DNA of 64,000 bases from Nelumbo lutea (lineage: Eukaryota; Streptophyta; Magnoliopsida; Proteales; Nelumbonaceae), in the NCBI GenBank assembly GCA_022828595.1, contig JAKGHH010000003.1:99347583-99411582 (forward strand). The letters run 5' to 3'. The notes under the pieces are model-generated. The model had not been told where the DNA came from. It saw nothing but the letters and a program-made list of their open reading frames with translations, and did not search any database. Shown piece after piece: positions 21,444 to 35,603 of this stretch. Made by a program: the position numbers and the translations under genes. How positions within the stretch are numbered: the first letter of the stretch is position 1; the number at the start of each line of letters is the position of its first letter.

Positions 21444-22278
21444 GCAGTAAACAAGAGAAATACTAGAGGTGCCTATAAATTCTGAGCCGAAGAAATTTAA
21501 TTCACAACAACGAGATGGAAGAAGAAAGAGTTCATATTCACAGTTTCCTACTAATAGCATTATACACAGTTAAGGTAACTGTTATGTACTCTTTATAGAC
21601 GGGTTTTAGTTAGAATGATATCATGTGGTTTCATTTTTTATTTATATATTTGTAATTTATTTCTTCTATAATTCTTTTGTGATGTATTGTTTAGGAAGGC
21701 ATCTTAGACTAGATTACCTTAAACTTCATTCAAAAACATTGATGGGTTGCGTTTGAAATAGATAATAGTGTAAATAGAAAGCTGGACCCATATTGTAAAA
21801 ATCAAAAGCTTATAAATTTAAAAAACCACTGCATTCCATTATTTCGATCATTTGGAAAAAGGGCTTTCCTTATTATAAATAAGAAAAATCTCATAACGCA
21901 CCATAAGAAATTACAATAATAGACTTCAAATCCAATAAATTTTAGATTTATGATAATCCATTATCCATTTTATATGCATATAACAAAGCATAATCTCACC
22001 CCCTATCAAAATCCTCAAGATAATTGATCCCTATCTCCCATATCCCCAAATAAGAAAAAAAAATAATAATCACAAACTCAACAATTTCACTTTCACTTCT
22101 ATGTTTTAAAATTTCACTTGGGTGGGTTTGTTTCTGATGAAATGATAGTGCAAGATATCCATGGCTAGCTTCTTCAAAGAATGCAATCTAGCCCAAGTAT
22201 AAAGATAAGTAATTAACATATGATATGAGATATTTAATTAATATAAAATATGTAACTAATTAAATTCAAATCCAATAA
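21444..22278. other. Intergenic spacer
   Basis: AT-rich and without recognised genes or elements. Confidence 0.5.
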
Positions 22279-22387
22279 AGCTCACTTTGGAAAGAGTATA
22301 AATATAAATATGTAGAGTGAAAAACCTTGTATTCTGTATATATTTGTATCACACATATTTGTATTTGTACTCTTTCCAAATTGAGCC
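22279..22387. mobile_element. 109-bp MITE, second copy of the 641-749 family
   Basis: The same length and the same inverted ends as 641-749 ('ctcactttggaaagagtata' and 'ctctttccaaattgagcc'), with a TAA duplication at 22276-22278 and 22388-22390. The right TAA is also the left target site of the next element. Confidence 0.8.
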
Positions 22388-22390
22388 TAA

Positions 22391-22647
22391 GGTAGCGTTT
22401 GGTTGCAATTCAATTTTATTTGCACTAATACAATTGCATGGAAGTGCAAATGAAAAAAAATATGCAAATTCTCGTTTAATTTTGTTCTGTGTTTTACTTT
22501 ATTCTGTTTTATGTCTTCATTTATTTCATTTGCACTCATTTGCACTGCAATCAAACAAAATAAACTAAAATTTGAAACAAAAATAGGTCAGAATTTACAC
22601 TCAAATCATTTGCACTGCCATAGTTTTGCATCAATGCAAACACAACC
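22391..22647. mobile_element. 257-bp MITE with TAA duplication, abutting the previous MITE
   Basis: It begins GGTAGCGTTTGGTTGCAATT and ends TTGCATCAATGCAAACACAACC(T), an imperfect inverted pair. TAA is present at 22388-22390 and 22648-22650. One end of a relative is seen at about 56768 ('ggctgtgtttggttgcaatg'). Confidence 0.7.
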
Positions 22648-24468
22648 TAATTTACAAATTGACAAAAAAAACATGAATACAACTGAAGAAAAAATATTTT
22701 ATTTTCCAACTATTTGGGGTTGCCCAGATAGATCTTCCTAGGTAAAGAAAGATCAAAATTGTAGATGAGAAAAGGAAAAATACATCTTCACCAATAGCAC
22801 GAGGAACATATTGTAATAAGTGTAAAAATGACAACACCAAATATCAATACAAGTAAGAGCCATAACATAGCAAAATTTGAATTTTAAACAATGTCACCAA
22901 TATCCATTAATTTACAGTTTTCAAATATGCATCATATAAATATATGCTCAAAATGATCATTTTAGATGACACTCGAAAGACTACAATTACATTATCTGAG
23001 GCAATTAAAGAAATAATTGGTTGCCCAGTTGTTGATCTTGTCAAGCTTAGGTTAAAATTGCAAATAAGGCATACAATAATTACATTATTAAAAAAAATTG
23101 TATATTAACAAGACTTAAATAATTTTTCAAGACCAAATGGAAATTATTTCATAAAAAATACAATATATAGTTAGAAGAAAAAAATCTCTGTCTTCATTAT
23201 TTGGGTTGATAAGAGAAGCAACTTGACAGATAGCCTTGACAAAGCTGTAATGACTAATATATTCAAACCTGACAATTCATCAAACATCTTGAATTGAATA
23301 TAGGATATGGATTTGAAGAAGAGAGCAAAACCAAGAAGATTAAAAAATGAATAAGATTATTACTAGATGATGACCTTAGTAGTCTATTTTCATACGCTCA
23401 AACTTTTTTTTTTTTGAATGTTTACATTTCTAAACTTTAAAAGTTTTACAAATTCCAATAATTGAATACAATCTATGTATGCTAAATCAAGTCATCCTTT
23501 TTTTTTTTTTTTGTAATGATATTCTCTAAGAAGATATTGCTCATGTGTGTAACCACGTGCAATACACACAATGAATGAAGTAATACCTTGAAACCATAAA
23601 CTAAATTCGAATTTAAATTAATTGCTTTTAAATGTTCAAAATGTACTATAAAAATGCAATTGAGAAATTAACGGTTGGATCAATTTGGTATTGGGTTAAA
23701 TCCTATAAGTGTGGGGCCAATGATTAAAGTATTACTATCAGGTATTGTATAGGATAATTTAGATACGGATACAGATACATTTTGGAAATGTATGGATACG
23801 AACAAAAAATATGGAAACACATGGATACAATAGATAAATACATATAAATTTTATAAATATATTAATAGCACTAAATTTAAGATCAAAATGATCACAAAAT
23901 AATATATAAATAATAAAAATGTAAATATTAAGGATATATACGAAGAAATAATGATAAAATGATAAAAGTGTCTTGTAGCCTTTATAGGCACCACGTGAAA
24001 TGGAGTAATTTATTCTTTTCTTTTTCTTTAAGGCCCAAAATTTACCAAAAATGAAAGATTTAATTTCAATTTAGTTTTAAATGGCCTTGAGTTTTACACT
24101 ATTCGCCTATGATGGATTTATTTCATGTTGTTAAAGTTCATTTTTTCCCACAAGAAAATCTGAGATAACCTTATTCCAGTGTCTATTTAATTAGCATCCA
24201 CATATTGAATCTAAGATGAATAATATAAGGTTGTGCTTGGTTTGAAAGAAAAGATAGAGAAACTTGTACAAGGTAAAGGAATTCATTCTTCAAGAAGTAG
24301 AATAACATAAATTTAAAGTAAGCTATTGTATAACAATAGTGTAACATGTAACATGTGTGTATGTATGTAATATAATCAACATATATGATGCTACATGATC
24401 CATTGACGTAAATAAATAATCTCAATCCTTTTGTGGACAATTTTCTTTGTCTCCTCTAAGTTATAGAC
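22648..24468. other. Intergenic spacer, AT-rich
   Basis: No coding region is supported. Around 24227-24262 is one end of the MITE family seen at 1027-1155. Poly-T tracts occur at about 23406 and 23498. Confidence 0.5.
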
Positions 24469-24471
24469 TTA

Positions 24472-24718
24472 GGGCATGTTAGGTTTGCAGAAATAGGGGT
24501 TTGGAATCGGTATCGGAAGGGGTAGAATCAAAAGTTCTACATAACCCATTCCGATTCCAACTGTTTGGTTGTGTAGAATCGAAATTTCATTCCCATGACT
24601 GGTGGAATGGCATTCCCCCATTTGAGGGAATGGCCATTTCCTTCCCCCTCTCTTGGGAATGAAGTCTCATTTTAGCTTGTTCTAGTTCCAATTCTGATTC
24701 CTATGTGAACCAAACACC
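24472..24718. mobile_element. Tourist/Harbinger-like MITE (family T1), left part, split by a CACTA element
   Basis: It begins GGGCATGTTAGGTTTGCAG after TTA (24469-24471) and follows the reverse of the 12429-12704 copy up to 'gaaccaaacacc'. There it stops abruptly at the CACTA terminus. The family resumes exactly at 35604. Confidence 0.85.
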
Positions 24719-25319
24719 CACTACAGGAAAAATCGGCTTTAGCAACGGACAAAACTGTTGCAAAAAGATACAAAAAACCGTTGCTAAAGGCTATTGCAAT
24801 GGTTTAGCCACGGTTTTATGTTGGTGGTGGATATTGGCATGGCTAAAACCTATAGCCACAGATATTGTACACAATGGCTACAAATGTATGTATAACCATA
24901 GTTTTAACCGTTGCTAATTAAAAATTTTATTGCAACAGATTTATTTTATACCATTACTACAAATTGCTATAACGGTTTTAGTCATGGCTATAGAATATGG
25001 TCTATTGATGAATAAGTAGAAATAGCAATGGTTTTAGGTAAAACCGTCGCTACAAGTATTAGCTATTCTTTTGTATTGCCATGGTTTTTTGCATTAACGG
25101 TTGCTATAAAATTCTCATAGCAACGGTTAAGGTCAACAACCAATGTCGTAGAGTGGTCGTTAGAAAATATAACCGTTCCTAAAATTTCTGCTGTATGGAA
25201 GTTTTAGCAACGATTTAATAAAACCGTTGCAAAAAGATTATTTTTCATTTAAATTTGAAGGAATGTCATTACAAAAAGAATTAATTGTTAGACAGTTTTT
25301 TCTGCCCTTAGTTTCAATC

Positions 25320-27130
25320 AGAATGATGTACATTATGAGTTTATTGTAAATGAATAGAAGTACATATTTGATTCATGTTCCCTTGGTATGTTTCTGTGTA
25401 ATACTCTTAAACTGGACACTTAATGAGACTCGTGTTAGTTTAGAATGTTCACAACCAGTGAGTCGGTCTAGGGAGACCTATCCTGATAAGGCTGACACTG
25501 ATGTGCCACCAAATCAGTTGGGGTGGCCTGTCTCAGTTGCTAGGGTGACCGTAGGCACATGTAGTGTAGGATTAATTGAATCTTTGAACTGGACCAGATT
25601 TCCAGTATTGCCTTGGACCTTGGAGACTAATGGGCAAAACTGAAAAGTTACACTCGACTCCTAGACTCGATTATGATACTGCACTAGGTGCCGAATTGGG
25701 CTATCTTTGATGTACTAATCAGTGAGATCCTTAGCAAGGGTCAAAACCTGGGTATGTTGGGACAGACTGAGAATTCACCTGAGTGGGTGATCATAGTGAC
25801 AGGATCAGCCCCTTTGTCGGACAAAGGTAATGATCGGGGATGCACTCTCACTGATGGAAACCAAGACTGCCGGCAGCCGATTTCAATCGTTGAGATTTGT
25901 TTTGCAAAATATATTTTATATGAGATATACAAGTATATATATTATGGTTTCTAAAATATTTGCATAAGGTTTCAATTCCCAGGATCCATATAAGTAGAGA
26001 GTGCAACACTGTTCCTTGCAGCCAATGGAGATGTCCTCTCTTGTCGGGCAGTGTTTGATCATTATGGGCTGAGAGGTTAAGTGTAAGACCATTGAGGATA
26101 ATGCCTGATGGGCTAATCTTGCATCTGCCCACAGTCCCCAAGTGTTACAAGGTGGCTTGGCCCAGGGACCATTTAGTGTAAGTGTTGGGCCCATAGAGTC
26201 CATTTGATGGGTTTCAAGGGGTGCACTGTCCATAGCAGTGTATTCGGCTAGGCATTGTAACAAAGGCTGGGTCGAACCCATGTGGTTAATGTGTAGATCA
26301 ATGCTTGGGTCTCATGCCATACAAAGAAGCCCAACTGGGCAGCATTTAGGAAGGCTAAGTGAGCACATAAGCTTAATGGGCCTAAAGCCCATTTCGAACT
26401 GGACTAATTTAATAAGTTAAATATGGGCGAATTCTGAGATGGATCAGCAGATAGGATAGGGTCTTAATCTCATCCACTTAGAGAGTCTAGATCTGAATAT
26501 GACTCGGATCTAGAAACCTCCTAATGAGATTAGGAGAAGGCTGATCTAATCTGCAGAAAAGATAAGGGTTTATCCTTATCACCTAAAAGGATGTCTGATC
26601 CAAATATGATTTGGATCAACAACTCTTAATTGAATTAGGAGCTGATCTTTTAGGATTACAAAAGAAGGAGGGGGTGGTAGCCTTTAGAAGATACACATAC
26701 TCACATCCTCTTCAGAGCTGAAATCACAGAAGGAAGAATTAAGCAACCCTGCTGAATTCTTTCTTGCCACCCAGTTTGCCAGTTCGATCTCTAGTTGTGG
26801 GAGAAGTCAAGATTCGATCTTAACATCAGTTCTTGAGAAAGAATTGATAGGAAGCTGTGCTCACATGCCATCCCGCTGTTTCTTGCGAAGGACAGAGTTC
26901 TTGGAGAAGAACACTACTGATTCTGCTCCATCCTACACTGCACCATCTTTAGTGGGAACAGTCTTTGGATCCTTCCTTGGGCGTGAACACCTTCGTTGGG
27001 AGATATTATTTCTCCTATCAGGTATAATCCTCTCCTACTCCTTTTGGTTCAGATTTGGTTCAATTTATGGTTCAAGATTGATCCTTGAAAATATGATTAT
27101 CTAAATAGAGAATGCGATTCCCAATTGAAG
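25320..27130. other. Higher-complexity block inside the CACTA element
   Basis: This block is richer in GC than the rest of the element and lacks its microsatellites. It contains paired motifs such as 'gggcctaaagccca', and direct repeats 'tctgatctaatctg' / 'tctgatccaaatatgat'. No protein family is recognised in any frame. It could be a captured host fragment or a nested retroelement piece. Confidence 0.35.
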
Positions 27131-29124
27131 GGAAGGAAAAAAATTTTGAAATTCACCCTCTTTACTCCGCATAGTTTGGGCGTCCATACGATGGATCTCT
27201 CATCCCTTCATTAATTTCACATGTTCTTATATGATAAAACCTATATAAAATTACACAAAATATCTGTAGTAGTATTTGTTCAATATACACATTTAATAGT
27301 TTTTCATCACCAAAAAAGAAAACAAAATTAACAAAATTATCCTTGTTGCATCTGAACAATAGCTTATATGCACATGCATCATACTCAAGACTTTTGCTTT
27401 GGATCATAACTTCAATTTGTCATGTTCAACAAAAATGAATACATAAGCATTGATGTAAATAATTAGATATATAAATTAAATAATGTAAGTCTTTTATATG
27501 CATTATACACTTACCATTGATTTAACCAATGTGATGTGAGATCTAATGCATCTCCAAGAGTTACCCTAGAAAAAAATCCAAGAGAATCAAAATCAAGATG
27601 GGACAACAAAGAAAGCAATTCATGTTGGATAAGACCCCCTACACTTGCTGTAAAATCTTAACATTCTTCACCTTCTCATGGGGGCCCGCTAACCCCAAAT
27701 AAAGCCCCTTTAGAGGTTCACATGATAACAAGTGTCTTATCATCCCTCCCAAATTTATTATTTATCACTACTTCAAATCCCTTTTCAGATGCAAAGCAAC
27801 TAGAAAAGAAGATGAGAACCTTCCTATGGGTTGGTTGGAAAAATGATAACAAGTTTCCAAACCTTCCAACATTATAAGCATGCATCAGGGTGGCCTATCC
27901 TACTTTCAAGATATGCTCTATTGCATCATATTTTCCTACCCTCTTGTACAAATTGTGGTAAGCATGACCCTAACATGAATATTGAAATGGAGAAAGATGA
28001 TGAACTAAATCCACCGAGACATGTGAGCAATCACATGATGGACATAGTAGAGGCAAAGAAGTCATCTTATTATTATAAAAAAGAAGTAGAAAAATGCAAT
28101 TAAGGATTGGAAGTGTGTAAAGAAGCAAGAGAGAAGGCTGGAAATTATCCATAAAATGATTGTTCTTCATTGTGCAAAATTTACATTACATGACCATTGG
28201 AAAATTATCAGATTGGTAAAGAAACATAGACATATCCAGTTTCAATGGATAGTGCAACAGATTGGTTCATGACCTTTTTTGATTCAGAAAACAAGTTATT
28301 TTTAAACATCAATATGAAAACCATGAAAGAGCATTTTAATATTAACAAGGAAGTATCAAAATTATATAGCAATAGCAAAGGATTTTGGGTTAGGTAAGGG
28401 GAATGTTATTCTAAATCATAACTATCAAATCTGAACCCTTCTATAAATGATCCAAGAATTGTCATCTTTTTAAAGGTAAGGGGAAAGTTATTCTTTTCTA
28501 TTCACTACTTTAACAGGTAAGCACACAGATAGTGCAAGATCAACATAGTTAAGCCAAAAGTTTGACACATATGACTAATAGGGGTGTTACTGTTTGAGAT
28601 TGTTTTGATTTTTAGAGGCAATCATCTCCCGGTGTTCTCAGTTCATGTGCCACCTGAACAATTGAGAGGTGGAGGCTTGTTTGCAATTGTTGAGACTCCT
28701 ATGTGGGGTTCATGTCCAACCTTCTATGCCTGACCATGGAACATGAATTGGTATCAGATATGATTGACATCTACTCAAGTGTTAGTTTCCTCTTTTGATG
28801 TTTGTTTTTTAGATAAGAACCAATAGAAACCAAATTCAGGACTGAACTTGCTTCTAGATGGGCTATGTTCCATGTGTCCCATTCATAGTTCATACATGCC
28901 TTGGGTCCACCATGGCTATCTTATCTACAAATCTTCAACTTTTGACCAAATGGCCCACTAGTGCCATGGATCCCTTTTAGAATTAAAGGTTGTTTTATTT
29001 AGGGGCCCTAAATGTATTCTTTCATCATAACCCAACACTACCATTAATGATTATACCCTTCACCTTGCCCCGCTAGTCTAATACTAGGGAGAGAGAGATT
29101 TATTGCAAAGATCTATGTCCAGAT

Positions 29125-29720
29125 GCAATTATAGAGCTTTGGACCATGCACTATGGGTGAGATCAGAGTAAAATCTTGAGGGAAAACAATGGTGTGATTG
29201 CATAAGAGACATTTGGTCCCACCAAATGCTGAACCCTCAGCTCAAATAGATCATGCAATTGAGTAAGAAGTGGTCCTTGTTATACACGAATTCTCTCCAA
29301 GTTCAAGTTGATGGATGGCAACACATTTTTGGGTAGGCACATTCTTTTAAATCGTGTTCAATTTGAATGAATGTTTCATTGATGATTAGACCTGTTCAAG
29401 GCCTGGGTTTAGGCTGGGTTTGGAATGGGCTTTACCACTTAGTAACAAAAAATGCCCAAACCCGAGTTCATGAAACCCAATATACATGATGCAATTGTAG
29501 AGCTCTGGACCATGGACTAGGGCGAGATAAGAGTAAAATCTTGTGAGAAAACAATGGTGTGATTGCATCACAGTAAAACCATATGAATTGACAATGGCAT
29601 CACTAGATTATTTCAATTCTAATAACACCCACATTCACTGCACTTATTGTCATTTGGTCCCACCAAATTCTAAACCCTCAGCTCAAGCAGATCCGACAAT
29701 TGAGTAAAAAGTTATTGCTG
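29125..29720. repeat. Diverged direct duplication within the CACTA element
   Basis: About 150 bp from 29125 ('gcaattatagagctttggacc' through 'tggtgtgattgcat' and 'atttggtcccaccaaat') recurs from 29491 at a spacing of 366 bp. The second copy has an extra segment at about 29570-29650. Confidence 0.75.
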
Positions 29721-30261
29721 CCCAATATACAATTATACACTTATGTTAAAAAAAAAATCATACACAAAATATGAAAGACAATAATAATTCAAGTTATTTT
29801 GAAAATAACATTTTTAGTGATCTATTGAACCACAACACTGAAAACATGTTTGGTTACAATTTTTGGCACTAAGGCATGCATCCAATCAAAATTCATTGTG
29901 TTTTTGGCACTAAAGGCCCCCTAAAGGATTGTCTGAAAACCGCTGAAGTGCTTGAACTGAATGACTTGTGTTTGTGACTATTGTCTTTCAATGGATACAA
30001 TGGCCATATGATAAAATAACTCCCAATGAAGAGGGGTGCATCTCATATCAGGGTTTACAGACCAGTAAATTTGCATTGAATGTGGGGATAATGTTGTCCC
30101 TAATTTCCCTTTCACAGGATTCCTACTTTATCTTTCACAAAGTCCTCTCAAAATCTGCCTACATAATACATAGCGTACCTTTCCAAACTAAATCCCCCTA
30201 CCTTACACATTCTACAAGCTCATTACTAGTTTTAATGGTACTATAGATATAAATATAGTTT

Positions 30262-30530
30262 ACATGAGATTGAAAGCCTAATTGCTAGCTTTCTTTTATC
30301 AGCTTTAGGTATAGCCCTAGCTCACTAGCTCTAGGGAAAAGTTAACAAAATCTATTTTTTTTCTTCAACTTATATGATTTGGATTTTATATATAAAAGGA
30401 TACTACCCATCCTTTGGATGCATTGTCAATTTAAGGCCTGGCTACTGGCTTTTCTTTAATCAGCTTTAGATATAGCCCTAGATCTAGCCTCTAGGAAACC
30501 AACAAAGCTGCTATTGGAAAAACTTTGACT
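30262..30530. repeat. Diverged direct duplication within the CACTA element
   Basis: 'ctagctttcttttatcagctttaggtatagccctag' style sequence at about 30285 recurs at about 30446 as 'actggcttttctttaatcagctttagatatagccctag', about 160 bp apart. Confidence 0.7.
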
Positions 30531-31610
30531 GTTTATATAAAACAACATTGGTTGCATGTTTTAAGAAACTGTTGTGATTGACATCTCATAATGAGTGAGG
30601 GTAAAAATGTATTTATATTTAAATATTTTTCTTAGTTGAAAAGACAAATTAGGACTTGAGTTAGCTAAGGTGACATGTGTAGAGACTCCCAAAACAGCCT
30701 AGGCTATTTTTAAGAAATAACCATAAGTGAACTCCCTATTATTGCCTTCACAGTTTCCTTGTGACCTAACCTAAAATGTTAGGGGATGTAGGCCCCTAGT
30801 TAAACCAATAAGACTATGTCTTAGTCCAAGTTGTGAAGGACTTATATTATTTGTACAAGGCTGATTTTACATTATTCTAGTATTAGAAAAGATAGCCAAA
30901 AATGAATAGACTAAATAAAAAAGTTGTCACTTACATCCTTCTCCAAAGGTATCTAAATTCATTGAATCCATGTAGAATACCTTGTGAATGTAAGTCCTAC
31001 AAATTGACATCAATCAACATAAGTAAATAACATTAAGGAAAGCAAGACAATCGGATGTTCTATCCATCTACCATCTTAGATTTTTTTTTTAGATAAATAA
31101 CTATAGAAAGTAAATTAATGAAATAAATCAATCCAAACCAATCAAATTGTTATAATTATTGTAAAATAGTTGCAAGTCCAACAATAATTAAGGACCAGAG
31201 TATTGGACAGTCACAAAGCAACATATTCAAAAAAAAAAAAAAACAAGTGTAGTAGAAACACATGCACTGAGATGGATGAGACAATGAGTGGAAAACTAGA
31301 AAGATAGGATTGGAGATGAAATCATTAGAAGGGATCTAAGAATAACTCAAATAGATGATAAAATGAGAAAATTGGACTAAGATGGTTTGATCACATGCAT
31401 AGAAGACCGACTCTCTTTACCAAATAAATAAATAAATAAATAAAAATGACTAGCTCCAACAATTATTAGAAGTGATCTTTCCAAGCTGAAAAGAATAGAG
31501 CAATTAGGGACAGACCAAAAAGTACATTAATTAATTAAAGTAATAGGAACCTAAGAACTGATCTAAGCACTCAGAAGTTAACAATTGATAACACACTGAG
31601 CAGAATAAAC

Positions 31611-31703
31611 AGTGAAATTATATTCATAGCTAACTCCTTATAATTGGGAGCTGGGTAAAGATGCATAGCAATAGTGAAATTATATTCATAGCTAACTCCT
31701 TAT
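31611..31703. repeat. Short direct duplication, 62-bp period
   Basis: 'agtgaaattatattcatag' followed by 'ctaactccttat' occurs at 31611 and again at 31673. Confidence 0.85.
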
Positions 31704-34700
31704 ATTCATATCCTTGTTTAATGATTCCTATTTCTTAGCCACATAGTTCCCCATCTTATACTACCTTCATCTAGGACGTGAGCTACTTCTATTGTCCTGG
31801 AATCACAATATTTTACCTTATTACCATATAAAAGATCTTTTCCTATATCATGTGCATATACATTGAGCGTGTGTGAAGAGTTTCTATAAAGCTTTGCAAA
31901 TTATAAAAATCTTCCACTTGCAAATTACCATGAAATCCCAATAAACAATAACATTACTAATAATAAAAGAACCACAGAAATGAGCATATCTAATTGCATT
32001 TCTCAAGGAAGATACAATATCTTAATCATTCTTATTTAAAAGACTATAATCTAGTCTTCCATTTTTGGTTGTTAAAGGTGACTACAGTAGAGCTAGATAA
32101 GAGACATTTCTTTTAAACAAGGCCAAACAAAGTTTATCCAAGGTTTCAAAATATCGATACAATTCGAGATGCCGGATGGGACGTATTGGCCTGCACCGGA
32201 GCTCTCTATTTTTTAGTTCTTTTTCTTTGGAACTGGTTCAAGGGGTTGGTTTAAGGTCAGTCTACCCCCTGAAATAGGTTGGACCCCGAAACACTAAGTG
32301 TAGGGGCATATCAAAGGGGCCCTTATATGACATGTATTGGCCAATACATCCCCTCCCCCCCTCAATATGTGACAAAATTATAATCCTTGGGTTTACCATG
32401 ATAGTTCTTTTTGAATAGGTTGGCTCTTGATGTTGAATATCTCCATATCTCCATACTGATAAAAAAAAATCTCCATATCTCTCCATGCAACTGACTAAAT
32501 GGTGCTACTATCTATACCAAACTTCTAGAATGTATGATTATGAAAATAAAATTATACCATGAACTAGATTACATGTTACATACAAGAACCAGATTTGTAA
32601 AATGTTAAGGACTTAAGTGTACAAGGGGATTAGTTATAGGGACAATTGACTAAAGTGTTCAGTTCATTTTTTTATTGGTCGTTCTCTTCACTATTATAGA
32701 GTTCAATGTTCATAGTCCATATGAAGTTTGCCTTTTGTTCGACAAGAAAACATAAGAATTCTTCTTTCCCTTTTCTTAAAAAAATCTCAAATTTACCAAG
32801 CTTTTTATCCTATTTATTAGGCATAATTATGCTAAGCAACCAAATAAGAGATTTCCTACGTAAGCTTTAGATCCTACTTATCATGAACTATCTTGCAAAC
32901 TAGTACAAAGCATACCAGTTCACAGGCCTTATAGTACGATCGAGCAATTTAGGCTAGTTAGTGTGTGCCAAACCTACAAAACAAATTCTATAGTGTAAAG
33001 AACTAAGGACTAACATAATGTTTATGATGTGTTCTAAGCAGTGTAAAGAATTAAGGAGTAAGAATTAGCAAGACCATTTAAAGCTGATCAACTAGCACTA
33101 ACAAAACCCAAGACCTGGTCAGCTATCCAATTTACCATTTCACTAGTTCAACCACTAGGGTTAACAATAGTGTACAACCATTGATTGTAACTGTTAATGT
33201 GATCTCAATGCAACTTGATGTATTAAAATTGGTTCACAAGAATAATTTGATACCTAAATATGTACCTAACAACAAAATAAAAAACAAAAGATCATAGAAA
33301 AGAATATGTACCTAACTCTAACTGTCATAAAAATGAGAGCGATGCCTCTGAACCTGCAACACAATAACAATAAAGTCAAAAGATTAAAATAAATGGAAAC
33401 ACTAGAACTATCTACCACTACATTAGAACATACAACCTAGTCGTTTGAGACCCCTTGCATTTTTTTCTCCTTTGTTTTCTCATAAGCTCCCATTTTCTAG
33501 ACATGGTGGGACTATGTGTCCCCCATCACTAGTACACTACAGGGGTAGGGGACCATAGTAATAAGATTCCAAAAATGTTGTCTTTCCCAAAATAATTAAG
33601 TTAAGCATGAAAACAATTAGACACGTGAAAAATAAACAAATAGATCAACTAAACTAAAGGGGAACAAATTCCCTCACATTAGTTCCAATTACTTTGGATA
33701 GATAAGTAGATATTCAACTTAGTCTGGCCTTTTTAAGCACAATGTTCTAATTAATAGATTTTAAATAATAACAAGCAACACAAAAGAACATGATGACTCA
33801 ATGACTCAACATACCTTTGTCTAAAAAATGTTAGAGTTGATGCATGACCTACAATACATTGAGTCATTGGCACAGTTTTGTCTTTGATTGGCATATGAAA
33901 CCAAAAAAGAAAACCCTAAATAATCAGAATTTGTAAGATGATAATAAGTGTTTAGCGGATGTCATCTAACTTGATTCTTTTATGCAGCAATGGTGTTGCT
34001 ATGCCTCTATGGTTTTCCTTCTTAGATGATAAGATAGATAATAAGAGGCTTGGCACCAAATGAAGATTTCTTCTCCAACGAGGATGGTTTGGCACCAAAT
34101 GGAGGTGCTTGTTATCTTCCACAAACTTGCTTTGTTTTTTACCAAAGCAATCACTACCTCTGAATGTCATTCAATCTGCAAACATTTATGGTTGAGAGAT
34201 TTAGCCAACCTTAGATCATGCAAAATTGCTCATTATTTTGCTCCAAAAGAATCATATATGTCCTTCCTAATTTCTAAATACTCCTAATTCTAGATAGTCC
34301 TAGGTTCCCTAAGCTTCACCTAATCACCCATCAAAGATATCTTATTTTATTCAAATTGGGTGTTTGTAATATTGTTTCTTATTTGATCCTTGCCGATGAT
34401 GAGAATGATTATTTGGCCATGAAAAGCCTCCACAATTTTAAACCAATAGAAAATTTGTTGATGCCAAAAGGCATTGATTGTAATGGACATTCCATTTGTT
34501 TGGCCATGAGCAGCTTAGAAACATAGGTGGTGCTAGACATGGATGTCATCTATTGGACAGAACGGTTCCCACTAATCCAACATTCTAAAATTTTTTGTTT
34601 GACTTTTGCATTGCTAAGAAATAAAAATTTATTTTATATAAAACCAATTAACCTAGACAAGTGGCTGCCTACTAAAAATGGATGAAAGCACACAAATTAT

Positions 34701-35603
34701 GGGATTCACCACTGAAATAGTAATCTATTCATCATATGAATGCAAACACCCAAATTAGTTGATTGTACGATTTTCCATTGAAATAATAATAATAATCTAG
34801 ACAAGTGGATGCCTACCAAAACTTATAATCGAAGGAGGCAAAAAAAGTAAACTCAGTTGACATTTTCTTGCAAGATAGAAGACAAAGTAGATCTTATTAG
34901 GGTGTATCGATTAGAAAAGACAAATCCCAAATAATAAATCGTATAAACCCATCATTAAGATACAAATTAATGGGTAAGGAAAAGGAATGAGGAAATTGAT
35001 GAGCTGTTACCTTGGTCTTGGTCTCGATGCGGACATTGAGAGAACAGACCTTGGTTGACAAAACACTAGCATACCATTCACCGGAAAAAGGGCTAAAGAA
35101 ATGGAAGCCGAGAGGTGCCAATCTCTCGAAAGGACCCTATTGTGAGTTGCTCGCTCACAAGGTAAAGATTAGCTGCCCCGTAATGGACGTTGTTGATGAT
35201 GAATCCCAATTTTTTCAGAGAGAGTGAGAACGAGTTTGGTTGATAGAGAGTTGGAGCAAGTTCAGATGTGTAAGAGAGAGAGAGAGTGAAGATGATAACT
35301 GAGAGAGGCGCGGGAGTAAGAATGCGCGCAAGCCAAAATTTTTAGATTTTAGAACCCGTGCAAATTAAATTGCCACGATTTAACATTTTCTTAATAAAAA
35401 TGAGGATGTGTTGCAACGGTTAAATTAAAAACCGTCTTAATAAATTATATTTAAGCCACGACCAAGAAACTATGGCCAGATTGCAAACAAAAAATGGGAA
35501 TATTGCCACGGGTGGTATATTCCATTGTTATATATTGTATTTTAGCCACGGTTTTTGGTCTGTTGCTGAAAAACCGTGGTTAAAAATGGTTTTTCTTGTA
35601 ATG

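Larger units (their letters stand above)
24719..35603. mobile_element. CACTA (En/Spm-type) transposon, 10.9 kb, apparently non-autonomous
   Basis: The left terminus CACTACAGGAAAAATCGGC and the right terminus, which reads CATTACAAGAAAAACC on the minus strand, are typical plant CACTA ends. A 3-bp acc duplication lies at 24716-24718 and 35604-35606. The subterminal regions (about 24719-25240 and 35370-35600) are crowded with short repeats of the form GC[A/C]ACGGTTT in both orientations, the binding-site arrays expected for this superfamily. I find no transposase-like (TNP2/TNPA) reading frame and no open frame above about 100 codons, so mobility would need a helper. Element identity and boundaries are seen directly; non-autonomy is inferred from absence of coding. 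Confidence 0.9.

Noticed and set aside
32140..32500. Possible gene fragment (open frame with MERYGD-like start on the minus strand)
   Set aside because: The sequence looks like a dispersed repeat with 'aaatatcgatac' motifs, and no protein family matches.
34897..35250. Possible first exon of a minus-strand gene at the right end of the CACTA element
   Set aside because: A GA-rich leader-like stretch and open frame are present, but stops interrupt it and no family is recognised. Too weak to annotate as a gene.
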